Of a stretch of DNA of 64,000 bases, positions 22,469 to 34,198 are shown in pieces. How positions within the stretch are numbered: the first letter of the stretch is position 1; every line of letters starts with the position of its first letter. Where the stretch lies: assembly GCA_016858145.1 (NCBI GenBank), contig JAEHOE010000139.1, positions 278,741-342,740 on the forward strand, given 5' to 3'. The notes beneath the pieces are model-generated. The model saw nothing but the letters and a program-made list of their open reading frames with translations, made no database searches and was not told the origin of the DNA. This DNA is from Edaphochlamys debaryana. Taxonomy: Eukaryota > Chlorophyta > Chlorophyceae > Chlamydomonadales. Position numbers and translations under genes: made by a program.

Positions 22469-25400
22469 ATGGCGAAGTCCTTTCCGAGTCGCCCTTTTAG
22501 CCATCAGTTCCCCGCTGTCCAACAGGCGGAGCGGGATGCGCGGACTGCAGCCGACTGGAAGTGGAGGAGAGCCATTGCATGGATAAACTGCATCGCTGCG
22601 GGACTCGCTACGGGAGTTTGGGCTTTCTGCCTGAATTCCCTCACCGAGTCGCTGCAGATACTCCGGTATCGCGCCACAGACATGCACATAGGCCCCGGGG
22701 GTGAGCGGCAACACACACACGCCTACAGGTGGTTTTGGAACCAGTACGTCTGCACCGTTGACGGACATCCCGAACCCGCCCACACCCACCCTCGACCCCG
22801 GCCCCTCCCCCCGCCCCGCCCCCCCAGTCGGCTTCTTCGTCCCCTGGCTGGCCTTCGCCGGCCTCGCTGCTCTGTACGCGGGCCTGGCGGGGCTCCTGGT
22901 GACGCGCATTGCGCCCGTGGCGGCGGGGAGCGGCGTGCCGCAGGCGGGTGGCGGGGGCGGGTGGCGGGGTGGGGTGCTGCGTTGTAGGGCCGGGGCGTGT
23001 CGAGTGGGGTGTTGGGATGCCCAGATCCAGGCTGCGACGTGTCGCGCTGCGGTGGCAGATTGAGGGGGACAGGGCAGGCAGCACGCAGCAGCAGGGGGAA
23101 TGGCGGGACGGAGGCCGGGGTGCTGAGCTCATCGCCGCCCGGCCTTGCTTCCTGGCTCGTCACCCCTGTGGCTCATCTCTGACCTCAGCCTGACACCCGT
23201 ATACGTAAACCCTTCCATGGACCAACCGCGCAGATGAAGGCGTGGATCAACGGAGTCACGGTGCCGGGTGCGCGGGGGGGGGGTGGGGGGGCAGGAGGGT
23301 GTGGGCACTGGGCAGCCTGCGTGGGGCAGGGCTGCGAGCGGCGCGCAGGGGTGCAGAGGGGCACAGCGTGGGCCCGGGTAGGGTGCACCCGGGAGGGCAA
23401 CAGCAACAGCCCCCCGATTTCAAGAGCTCAACTCGATCAATACCCCCCCGTCCCCCGGCCCCCTCTCCCGCTTCTCAGCTTCAAACACTGCCCCGGCCCC
23501 CCCTCCCTTACCCTCCCCCCCCAGGCGCTGTGGCCCCCACCACGCTGGTGGTCAAGGGGGTGGGGGTGACCCTGTCCATAGCGGCGGGGCTGGTAAGGGG
23601 TGTGTGTGGGGGGGGGGTTAACGGGGTTCGAGGGCGGGGGGGCTGGCGTTGGGTGGGCTCCGGTCGGGGCCCGGGGCAGCTTGGGATGTCAGTGTCAGAA
23701 CACCCTCGTCGAGCCACGGCCTCACCCCCCTCCCGAGACCGGCTGCGGAGCCGCACCCTCCGGCACGACCCCCCAGCCCACCCCTCTGCATGGCCCCTCC
23801 TCCCCTCCCCCTCCCCCGCCTAGGTGGCTGGCAAGGAGGGCCCCTTCATCCACTGCGGGGGCATACTGGGGTTCCTCACGGCCCAGGGGGGCAGCGCGGC
23901 GGCGAGAGGGTGGGGCCGGGTGGGGGGTAGGGTGAGGAGGCCGCGTCAGGGGCCGGGCGGGGGCGCAAGGAGGGAGTCTGGGGTTCTGGCAGGGTGCTGC
24001 AACCGAGCGTCGGGCAGGGGGGAGCCCCCGCAACGAATGCCGGGCGCAGCAGGCCCCTCCGCCCCCCCAGCCTCCACGGCCACCGCTGGCTGCTCGTGAG
24101 GCCGCGGCCCCGGCACCCGACCCTGCCTCGTGCCATCACGCCTGCCGCCCCCCCTCCCTTCCCCTCCCCCCCCCCCATGCAGCTGGGCGCTGAGGGAGCT
24201 GGCAGCGGCCGAGCGGGCGGGCGGTGGCAGCCGGGGGGGCGGCAGCAGGGGGGGCAGTAAAGAGGGAGCGGGGGGCCCGGACAAGGCCGGCGGCGGCGGT
24301 AGCGGCACTCCCGCCGGCTCCAACGGCGGGCAGTGCCCAGCCCCTCAGCCCGCCACCGCTCCGGCGCAGCTCAGGCGACGCTGGTGGCGGCGCGCTCCCG
24401 CCCGCCCCGACCAGGCCCCCCCCGCCGAGTCCCGGTCCGGTACTCCGACCCGCGGCTCCCCTCCCCCCCGCCCCCCCCCTGCCTGGCTCCCCCCCCTGGC
24501 GGCCCTGGAGCCCCGCGAGCAGTCGGACGCCGCCAGTGTGGGCACCAGCGGGGGGGTGGCGGTGGCCTTCGATGCGCCCATGGCGGGGGTGGCGTACGTG
24601 GCGGAGGAGGGGACCACCGTGTTCAGCGTGGTGGGTAGGGGGGGGGGGAGGGGGTGTTTGAATCTGATAAGCGGGAGAGCGTCTAGTTGCTAGTGGGATC
24701 GCCGGAAGGGGAGGGAGGGGGAGCAGTGCTCAGGGAAGGGCTGGACTGATGAGACGCTCGCCTAACGTCGCTGACCTCCTCTTCTTCACCCCGTTACCGC
24801 CCGCTTACCAACCCTCGGTCCCGCACGGCAGACGTCACTGTGGAAGGTGGGGCGACAACGGCGGGGCACCGGCAGGGGCAGGGGCAGGGGCAGGGGCAGG
24901 GGCAGGGGCAGGGGCAGGGGCAGGGGCAGGGGCAGGGGCAGGGGCAGGGGCAGGGGCAGGGGCAGGGGCAGGGGCAGGGGCAGGGGCAGGGGCAGGGGCA
25001 GGGGCAGGGGCAGGGGCAGGGGCAGGGCTGTGTGCGGAGCATGCGGCGGTGGGGCGCAGCGTGCGGTGCGGTGCTGCGGGAGGGGGCCCGAGGGCGACTG
25101 CCCCCCCCGTGTCCTCCCCCCCTTAAAGCTCGCCCCTTGTCCCCCTGCCCCCTCCATACCCCCCCCCCCTCCCCCCAGGCCTTCCTGGCTGCGGCCGTGG
25201 CGGTGTGTGCGATGCAGATGCTCACCATCGCCGCCAGCTCCAAGCTGGGGTTCAGGTGGGGGTGGGGGTGGGGGTGGGGGTGGGGGTGGGGGTGGGGGTG
25301 GGGGTGGGGGTGGGGGTGGGGGTGGGGGTGGGGGTGGGGGTGGGGGTGGGGGTGGGGGTGGGGGTGGGCGTGGGGGTGGGGGTGGGGGTGGGGGTGGGGG

Positions 25401-28400
25401 TGGGCGCTCGGTCGGTAGACGCGAGGTGCAGGAGGGGGAGCGAGGTGCAGGAGCTTTGAGGGAGTGGCCAGGGAAGGGGGGCATTACCGAGGGGGATGAC
25501 GTGGGGGTGGATGGTGAATGCGAGGCAGAGGGGGGAGGTCCATACAGCTTTTAGCGCCGAGGTGAGCCGCCTCAATGCCTTCCCCCTCCCTTCTCTCCTT
25601 CCCCTCCCTTCCCCCCTCCCCCTCCCCCTCACCGTCACCCTCCCCCCTCCAGGTCCTACGCCGCCCTCCAGATGCCCATCTCTCTGTCGTACCGATCCCT
25701 GTCTGACGTCATGGGCATATTCTGGTGGGCGGAGGGTGCGGGGGGGGGGGTCCGGACAGCGGGATTGTGCACGCGCAGGGGGTCCACGCATGCGCAGAGC
25801 TACGGCCAGGAGGGATGAGCTGTCTGTTGCGGTATTGGGGTTGGGGGCGTTCAGCTCCCCAGCACCATGCCCTTAGCAACAGTGAGCGAGCGGTGACTAG
25901 GCGCAGCATGCGTAGCATAGGTCAAGGCCGGGTGGGGTGGTTCTAGGAGAAGACGTGTTGCACCCCGGTATGCGTTACTCTCCGGTATGCCTCCAGATAT
26001 GAGCTAGGTATGAGTTGTCCCAGCAAGCTCTCCCCGGGTGAACGGTAGCGGACTAGCATGGCAGTGCTAGGAGGACTTCACCCCGTGTTCCGTGTCGGTC
26101 TGCATGGGTTACGGCACTGCGGCCTGTCTTATAGGCCGCACGCAGGCTCAAGCGCTTTACTTCACAGCTCACACGCTGCGAGCCCTGTGGTCAACTACCA
26201 GTCTGTCGAGACTGTAAAGCCGATTCGTGTGCTACACGAGCCTATCGCCGCGCGCATTCCTTAACACTGTCTCCCTGCCTTCAGCAAACCAGGTGCGCCA
26301 GGTCGGCCCCCTCTCAACGCCTCACATCTTACCTACCCCGCCCCCCTTTCCCCCGCGCCCCTTCCCCCCCTGTCAGGTACTCTGCCTGGGAGCTGCCCCT
26401 GTTCCTGGTAGTGGGGCTGGCAGCGGGGGCGCTGGGGGCGGGGTGGACGCGGGGGGCCATGGCGCTGCTGAGGCTGAGGGCCAGGTGGGTGGGTGGGTGC
26501 GTGGGGGGATGGGGGGTGGTAAGGTGCGGGGGAAGTGGAAGGTTGGGGGTACGGAAGGCTTACGGGCGATCGGGGCCGCAGGCACCGCGGGCGGCTGCGG
26601 CAGCACGGCGGCACACCTGCACACAGGCCCCCCCTCGCCCCCCCCCTTTACCCCCCCCCCCCACAGGATCGCCTCCCGGCCGCTGCTGCGCAATGGCGAG
26701 GTGGTGCTGGTGGCAGCGGCGACGGCCACGGTGGGGGGGGGCCTCGTGGTGGTGGGGGGGGGGGCGTAGCGGGCCCTGGATGGGCTTTGTCTGCTGCTTA
26801 GATCCCACGAACGGCCCCCCTTCCGGTCGTCCGGTCGGTTGTTTGGCTGCAGGCCTGCTCACCTCTCCTCACTTCCGTCGAACGCTCATCCCCTCCCGCC
26901 CCCCCGACCCCCCCCCCCCCCCCGACCCCGCCCCCCAGATCTGGCTGGCCGCCTGCTACGCCTCCCCCTGCCGCCCCCTCCCCCCGGGCGACTACGCGCA
27001 GCAGCGGGTGTCATGGGCGCTGTTCGACGCCCCCTCGGGGCTCTTCCCGCAGCTATGGTGTCCGGAGGGGTGGGTGTGGGTGTGCATGGGGAGGGGGTGG
27101 GGGGTGGGTGGGGGGCGGAAAGGTAGGGCTGGAGGCTGGGGCCCAGAGGTGGTGCGGCGTGCCGTGGCACACGGGGCTGCGGGGGGCAGGAGGGCACGCG
27201 GCCCGAACCAGCCCGGCCGAGCTCACTGACACCCCCCCACCCCATCGCCCCCCCTCGTTCCCCCTCTACCCCCCCCCCCGCCCTACACCCAGGCAGTACT
27301 CTGAGCTGGGGCAGGTGTTCTGGATGCCCGTGGAGGCGGTGGCGCGGGCCAGCTTCTCGGTGCAGCCCGCAAACGCCACACTGGGGGAGGTGAGGGCGGG
27401 AGGGGGACGGGGGCGGGTGTGGGGGCAGTCTGCGGGTGCGGCTGCAGGGAAGCGTCCAGTGGAGCCGCAACAGGGAAATGGCCATCCACTTGACAAGCAC
27501 CTCCCCTCCACCCCCTTTCCCCCACCCCCCCTCCCCCCCCAGTCCGCCCCCGACCCCGACCAGGACTTCCTCTTCTCCGCCCGGGCGCTGGGCGCCTTCG
27601 TGGGGGCCGCCTACCCCTGCCTGTTGCTCACCTACGGAGTGGCGGCGCCCACGGGTGGGGCGCTTGGGAGGGACCGGGACGGGGGGTTGGATGGGGTGGT
27701 GGGGGTTACGAATGGCGGGAGGGCCCGCCCGTGGCGAGCCCACGTGTGACTTGTCTGCCCCCCATGAGTCCTTGCCTCCCCCCCCCCCCAGGCATCTTCA
27801 TACCCACCCTGGCCGTGGGGGGCGTGCTGGGGCGGCTGGCGGGGCGGGCGGTGCAGGCGGCGCTGGAGCACTACGGGTCCAGCCTAAAGGCAGGCGGGGG
27901 CGGGGGGGTGAAGGGGGGGGCAGGGCTGCGCATGGGGTCTCGCTGCACCTCCCAACCTCACTGCCCTCCACATCCCTCCCTTCGAACCTCCCCCTCTTTC
28001 CCTTCCCTCCCTCTCCTCCCCCCCCCCCAGGTCTCCCTGCCCGCCTGGTCCGTGGTGACCGGCTCCGCCCTGCTTGCCGCCGAGACGCGGCTGCTGCTCA
28101 CTACCGCCCTCATCGTGGTGGAGACAAGCGGGGGTGAGGGGGGTGGGAGGTGGGGGGGTGGGAGGCGGGGGGTGGAGTCCAGGCGTGAGGTAGCGATTAT
28201 TGGAGCCAACGGCCGCAACACGGATCGCTCCGCACACCCGTCTCCTCCCCCTCTTCTAAAAGCCCCTCTACAACCCCTCTTCTACCCCCCCCTCCCCCAG
28301 GCACCCCCCTGCTGGTGCCCCTCATGCTGGCCACGTGGGCGGCCAAGCAGGCGGCGGACGCACTGGCGCCCTGCATCTACGACTGGCAGGCAGGGGGGGA

Positions 28401-30448
28401 GGGGAGTGGGAGTGGGAGGGGGTAGCGCCAACAGGGCAGGGGCAGGCGAGGAGGAGCCAGTGGAGCGGCCCCTGCCCGCCCTCGCAACGCCCCCTCCCCC
28501 CCCTCCCTTCCCCCCCTCCTCTCCCCCCCCCTCAGATCGAGCAGGCCGGGTTCGTGTTCCTGGAGGACGCCGCCACCATGGAGCCCCCGCAGCTGGGCCG
28601 GCTCATGAACCGCACGGTGCGGGGGGGCGGGGGGGGGAGGGCGGGGGGGGGGCAGGGCGGAGTTTGAAGCTGATGAGCGGGGGAGGGGGGAGGCAGGGGG
28701 AGGGACAAGTTGAGGGGAGGGGCCGTCCGGCTGCGTGGGGCATGGAGTAAAGAATGTTCGGAGCATGGTCAGGCCAGGGCCAGCTTTCCTACACATTCTC
28801 ATCCGCTTCCTCTGCCCCCCCCAAACCCCCCCACCCTTCCCCCCCCCAGGTGGGCTCCCTCATGACCCCCGAGCCCCTGCACGCCCTCCCCCCCGCCCCC
28901 CGCCTGCGCTGCCTCCTGGCCTGGCTGCAGAGGCACCCGCACTCGCTGCTGCCGCTGGTGCAGCCGGCGGGGGGGGAGGGGGAGGGGGGAGGAGGAGGAG
29001 AGGAGGCAGAAGCTGAGGAGGGGGAGGGGCGCCCAGGCCCGGGCTCTGGGGAGCAAGGCCCAGCGGGGGGCGTCAGCTCGAGCGGGACGGGGGGGGGCGC
29101 GGGCGCCTGCCCGGGCGGAGGCGTCGTGGAGGCGGGCGGACGTGGGGCCGCCGATGCGGATGGGCGCTCCAGCGGCGGCGCCCCTACCGGCGCCGGCACT
29201 GGGGACGGCGGGGAGGACGGCGTGCGGGCCGGGCCTGGGCCCGGGATCGGGTCCGGGCCTGGGCCCGGCCGGTCCCTGGTGGGCCTGGTGCACCGGTGGC
29301 AGGCGGTGTCGGTGCTGCGTCAGCCCCGGCTGCTGGAGCTGCTACTGCTGCCCGAGGAGGGGGAGGGGGAGGGGGAAGGGGGGGAGGAGGAAGGGGGAGT
29401 GGACAGCGGGGAGGAGGGGGAGGCTGAGGAGGGCGCCGGGGGAGCTGGCGAGGCAGGCGAGGGTGCGGCGGCGGCCGCCCCCCCTCACGAGCTGCACCCG
29501 CCCAGCCTGGGGTCCAGTCCGGGCCCAGGCCCCGACCTCGAGTCCAGCGCCCACGACCCCTCCGCCGCGAGGGTGGTGGCCGCAGTCACTGCCAGCCCCG
29601 GCGGAGGCATCATCGGCGGCCCCAACGGCTGCGGCAGCAGCGGCGGTGGTGCCAGCGGGGGCGGCCCCAGTGCTGCTTGCCCCGAGGAGCCCGCCGCCCC
29701 GCTCCCTGCCGCTACCCCTCCCCAACAGCAGCCCCTCCCCCCCCACCCGCCCCCTCCGCCCCTGCGCCTGTCCCGGCGGCAGCGGCTGCTGCTGGTGTCG
29801 CTCCTGGCGCAGGCGCCCGCGGAGGCGGACGCGGGGGCGGAGGCGGAGGTGCTGGCGGCGTGGGGGCGCGCGGAGGAGGGGGTGGAGGCGTGGGGAGGGG
29901 ACGCAGGGGGGCGGGCCAGGGGAGGGGTGGTGGCGGGGGCGCTGGCGGCTGCGTGGGCCAGGGCCTGCGGCTGCGGCTGCTGCCGTGGCGGTCCTCCAGG
30001 GGCCTCACCAGCCGCAAAAGTCGAACCGTACGGCAGCGGCACCGTTGCTGTGCAGATCGCGCCGCACACGGAGGACGGGGAGCAGCCGCCCGGTGCCAAG
30101 TCCGAACGCCCCCGGCCCCCCGCCGGCCCCTGCGCGCGGCTGCTGTCTCGGCGTGTGGACCTGCGGCCCCTGGCCCAGCGCTGCCCCCTGTCCCTCCCCC
30201 CCGACAGCCCCGGCCTGGAGGCGGCGCTGCTGATGCGGCAGCTGGGGGTGCACTCGGTGCCCGTGGTGGGGCGGGGAGGGGGAGGGGGAGGGCGAGGGGG
30301 GCGGCTGCTGGGGCTGGTGACGCGGCGGGACCTGGTTGGGGAGGAGGGGGAGGGGGAGTGTGGAGGACGAGAAGAGCGGAGTGTGGAGGCGGGGGTGGGG
30401 GCCGGGGGGCGGCAGAAGCCGTCACAGCCCAGAGGGCGAGGGACTTAG
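22469..30448 (+). CDS. CLC-family chloride channel / Cl-/H+ exchanger with CBS domains
   Basis: Exons: 22469-22700, 22828-22943, 23234-23267, 23525-23592, 23824-23909, 24183-24630, 24832-24846, 25179-25255, 25653-25724, 26377-26484, 26667-26730, 26939-27057, 27293-27389, 27543-27654, 27792-27889, 28031-28133, 28301-28389, 28536-28616 and 28850-30448. They sum exactly to 1,206 codons. CLC hallmarks in order: GSGVPQ (residues 111-116; the Ser type is associated with chloride rather than nitrate); [18 protein letters not shown] with the gating Glu155; [28 protein letters not shown] with the Glu pair 320/321 typical of exchangers; and [18 protein letters not shown]. The last 1.6-kb exon encodes a cytosolic CBS pair ([26 protein letters not shown] then [10 protein letters not shown]) interrupted by long Gly/Glu/Ala/Pro-rich inserts. 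It is likely an anion transporter of an endomembrane or the plasma membrane. Exchange rather than channel activity is inferred from the two glutamates. GC donors follow 22943 and 28389, and possibly 27889. Confidence 0.92.
24871..25026 (+). repeat. (GGGGCA)n hexanucleotide array, about 26 units
   Basis: Near-perfect GGGGCA tandem array in CLC intron 7, between a 15-nt microexon (24832-24846) and the exon at 25179. A hexamer keeps all frames open, which produces spurious repetitive ORFs on both strands. Confidence 0.97.
25256..25405 (+). repeat. (GTGGGG)n hexanucleotide array starting at a splice donor
   Basis: About 25 units of GTGGGG begin exactly at the 5' splice site of CLC intron 8 (TTCAG/GTGGGG), with rare GTGGGC units near the end. 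Every unit repeats the donor dinucleotide and a G-run. Confidence 0.95.
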
Positions 30449-31486
30449 AGTGATCTCCTGGACTTCGCAATAGGTATCCGGGGTATCCGGGGTATGCGGC
30501 TCTGGCCAGCCTCTGAATGCGCTCCAACTGCCATCCGCCTGTGTCTGGTGGACTGCCGCTTTCATTGGATGGTCGAAGTGGGGCCCCCTCTCTAGGCTCC
30601 TGCAATGAACCGGTAATGTTCCACCCTCGCACACGAATACATATACGAGTGGATACATGTGGCCTCTCGCTGCCGTATTGATGCGGCATGCGGCGCAGGG
30701 CATCGGCCGGCGGGAGGGGGGGGGGGGGGGGGGTAACGTGGGGTGCTCGGGTGCGTTGGTCGGCAGCTCAGGCGTCTGAGCGGCCGACGGCTTGTCGGCC
30801 GTGCGAACCTTCGCTAACCTACGCTGTGCCTGAGCTTCCATGTGAATGCGGAGCGCGTACACATCAGGACAACGGGGCTGCGCTTGGGGCTGCATGGGCT
30901 ACCGTACGCCGCCGTAGTCATACGGCTGAGCGCCGCCGTAGTGATGGCGTTTTGAGCCGGATCGGCATGGCGGGGGCAGTATGGCACGCCGATACGCGTA
31001 TTTGGGGGGCCCACGCATCCCCTCTGACGTGAGGCCCGGGTCCCTCACAGGCCTTGCCTGGCCTTGCTTGCACAATCGTGGAGGGACCGGAGCAGGAGGC
31101 CTTAGGGGGCGTGGTCTGCAGGCTGTTTCTAAGCAAAGCCCAGACCGGCCGCCTCAGAGGGGGCTTGGGCACGAGAGACGTCTTTGCGCCTGGACACGCA
31201 CCCTCACGTTCGCACAGGCCCGACGAGCACGGTCCTGATCCTGGGCATTGTCGTGCGTCGAGCCGCGCTTCCAGTCGGGCACGCCGAGCCTAAAGCATCA
31301 TTCATGCGCTACACGCAACACGTAGCAACGCATCAGCCTTATTCATCTTACCTAGCGAGGTCGAGGTAGAGGCAGGCACGGTTTCAAGGGGGAAACGGGA
31401 AGGTGCCAACGGCGAACCCACCCCCCTGAGCCTCACATGGCATTGTCTGTGTAGCAGTCATTGACAAGCGCTATCTGCGGGGAGCT
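30449..31486. other. Intergenic region, CLC 3' / fibrocystin-L-like 5'
   Basis: No gene recognised. A run of about 17 G lies at 30715-30733. The region must hold the CLC 3' UTR and the promoter of the giant downstream gene. No clear TATA box or poly(A) signal was identified. Confidence 0.4.
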
Positions 31487-34198
31487 ATGGGGCCAGGGGC
31501 GCCCAGGCGGCATGCGCGCCGCGCGAGGAGCGCGCTGCCTGCCACGCTCTTGCTGATCCTAGCAGGCGCAAGCGTCTGCGTCTGCGATCCATTTATCTAC
31601 GATGTCTCACCTCTTTCTGGCTCGTTGGGCGGAGGCACAAGGTGAGTCGCTTCGCATGCCTCTCTTCTTAACCGACTCGAAAAGCCGCAGTGCACCACCC
31701 GGTGGCAATGAACCTGAAAGCAGCTTAGAATGCCGCTCCCGCCTAGAGAAAAACTGGGCTCCTGACATTGGCAATGCGTCATGGCTTCCTCGCGGAAAGA
31801 GTCGCCTAGAGCGGGTGTCTCTACGCGTAGACATATCTCCAGCAATCAGGCTGGTACGCGCAGGTCGCCGACTCCCCCGTCCGCACCCCCGTTTCCCCCC
31901 GCGGCATCCCCCCGCGCGCAGGCTGCGCATCTCGGGCTCCGGCTTCAGCCTGGACCGCGCCACGGGCGGCAACGTGGTCCTCATCGGCCCCTACCCCTGC
32001 TTCGTGATCAACCACATGACCACGGACACGCTGGTGCGTGTGCGGGGCTGGGGTGGGGCGGGTGCGGGGCTGGGGCGGGTGCACTCGGGCACCTCTCCAC
32101 ACGGCAGGCAGGCGGGCTTGAAGTGGAGCTCTGCTTCCGAGCGACATGTCTCTACCCCGCTAACCAACGCCCACCACCAAGACCGCCGCCTTGACCCCGG
32201 CGCCCGCAGATCACGTGCCTCACGGCCCCCGCCCCCTCGGTCGGCTCCTTCACCCTGACCGTGGTGGTGGACGGTGGGTGGCCGGGGCCCGCGGCGGCAC
32301 AGCAGGGGCTGGAGCGCAGCCGGACTGTGCCGAGTGGCAGCCTTGAAAGCGGGCTTGAGTGCTGGGCCGAGAGGCCAAGATTTCCCCTTGTTCCCTCTCC
32401 CCCCCCGCCCCCAGGCTCCACCAGCGCCTCCTTCTCCAAACGCTTCACGTACGACAACAACTACACCCCCAGTGAGTGCCGTACGGGCCCCCCGATCCCA
32501 CGCGTGTCACGGGCCCCTAACCCCACGAGATCTGCGCGCCTCCCTCCATACCTGCCCACCTGGTTCATGCGCGCGCCGGACGGCCCGCACCGCCACCACG
32601 CGGAGCCAGGCGCACCTGCCTCCGTCGCACCCTCAGGCGCCCGGCGCACGCAGCACGCACCCTCGCCCCGCCTGCCTGGTTAGCCCCAGTGCCTGATCCA
32701 CTCACCACCTCCTCAGCAGCCCCCCCAACGCGCCCCACCCCCTTCCTTCCTCCGCCCTCATCCCCCCCACCCCCCACCCCCCACCCCCCAGCCCTGGAGA
32801 TGGTCTACCCCTGCGCCGGCCCCCCCGGCTCCACCACCTCGCTCTACGGCTGGCCCGCGGCCCTGCAGTGGACCGCCGAGTGCAAGGCCGACCCCGCCCC
32901 CACCGCGGACGGGGCGGACGCGCCCCCCTGCGTGGGCTCGGTGCTGGTGGGGGACTGGGCGGCGGCACTGCCCGGGGGGCCGGACGCCTTCCAGCTCAGG
33001 TGCGGGGGGGGGGGGGGGGCGGCGGGGGGTTGCACTTGCTTGCAAGCGGCCACGTCTGCTGCACGCCAGTTGGCGATCTGGCGGCGGGAAGGAGGCGGCG
33101 CACGCTTCGCTTTACGCGCCCGTCAATCCCTGCCTTAACCCCTAGACGTCTTTTATGCTGCCCCCAACGCGAAGCACCGTGGCCCCTCTTATCCTCCCGC
33201 CCTTCCCTGCACTCCCCCCACACCCACCCCCCAGGGGCTCCCACTCGTACATGGCCATGACCCTGTACGCCCTCGCCTTCCGAGCGCCCGCACCCTTCGC
33301 GCCCTCAACGGCCCTCAACGGCACGGCAACCGGCAGCAGCAGCAGCGGTGGTGCCAACGACACCGCGGGGGCCGTGCCGGTGCAGGCGGGCGTGGGTACT
33401 GCAGGCAGCTTCAACATCACGGTGTGTGTGGGGGGGAGAGGGGGGGGGAGAGAGGGGGGGGGCGGTTATCTAATGGGCTGAATGGGCTGAATGCTTAGAT
33501 GTCATGTGGGGGAAGGGAAGACGGGGGGGGCCTGGCGGGTGGGGTTGTATCAGCGGGCGGAGGGCAGCGGATCTGGGGTGAGGTTGGGGATGTCCCTGAA
33601 GCTCGGATGGCGCTGCCAACGTCGGCGCCATGTCCGCAGGCCCAGTCAGTCCCCCAACGCCCCGAACCACTTGCCCCCGTTTCAACCCCCCTCCAACCCC
33701 CCTTAGATCAACTTTGAGGGCTCCCTCCGCGGCTCCCGCGCCAACCCCCGCCGTGCTTCCTACTGCGTGGCACCGGACGGCACCCCCCACCACTTCCAGG
33801 TGGGGGTGGGGGCCTGGGGGGGAGTTTAGGACGCCAGCCCTGGCTTCCACACCATAGTCTCCCCAGTTTCCTGTTCATCAAGACCGCCCCTTTAACCCTC
33901 ACCCACCCCTCCATTCCCTCTAGATCCACCCGGTCGTCACCTCCGTCTCCCCCCCCCGCGGCTCCCTGGCCGGCGGCACCCTCCTCACCCTCACCGGCTC
34001 CGGCTTCCCCACCCTGGACCTGGCCCGGGGGGACTCCGTGGCCGTGGCAGTGGCGGGGGCCCCCTGCCGCGTGCAGGCCTCCTCCCACACCCGCCTCGTC
34101 TGCGAGACCGGCCCCGCGCCCCCCGGGTACCGCCCCCCCGCCCCCGTGCGCGGGCTGTGGCCGGGGATGCGGGGGATCGAGTACGAGCTGTACAACAT
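31487..34198 (+). other. Signal peptide and first IPT/TIG repeats (fibrocystin-L-like)
   Basis: Exons: 31487-31641, 31922-32033, 32210-32273, 32415-32471, 32792-32999, 33235-33421, 33707-33799 and 33924-34198 (residues 1-384). TIG 1 spans introns 1-3 ([38 protein letters not shown]). TIG 2 lies in the last exon ([39 protein letters not shown]). TIGs are immunoglobulin-like folds; the GGT...GSGF and late Cys pattern is visible in both. Confidence 0.8.

Noticed and set aside
24786..25554. Repetitive ORFs (Pro-Cys, Gly-Gln, Gly-Trp, Gly-Val type) across the hexamer arrays
   Set aside because: A perfect hexamer keeps every frame open. The CLC reading frame treats both arrays as intron, with correct phases on both sides.
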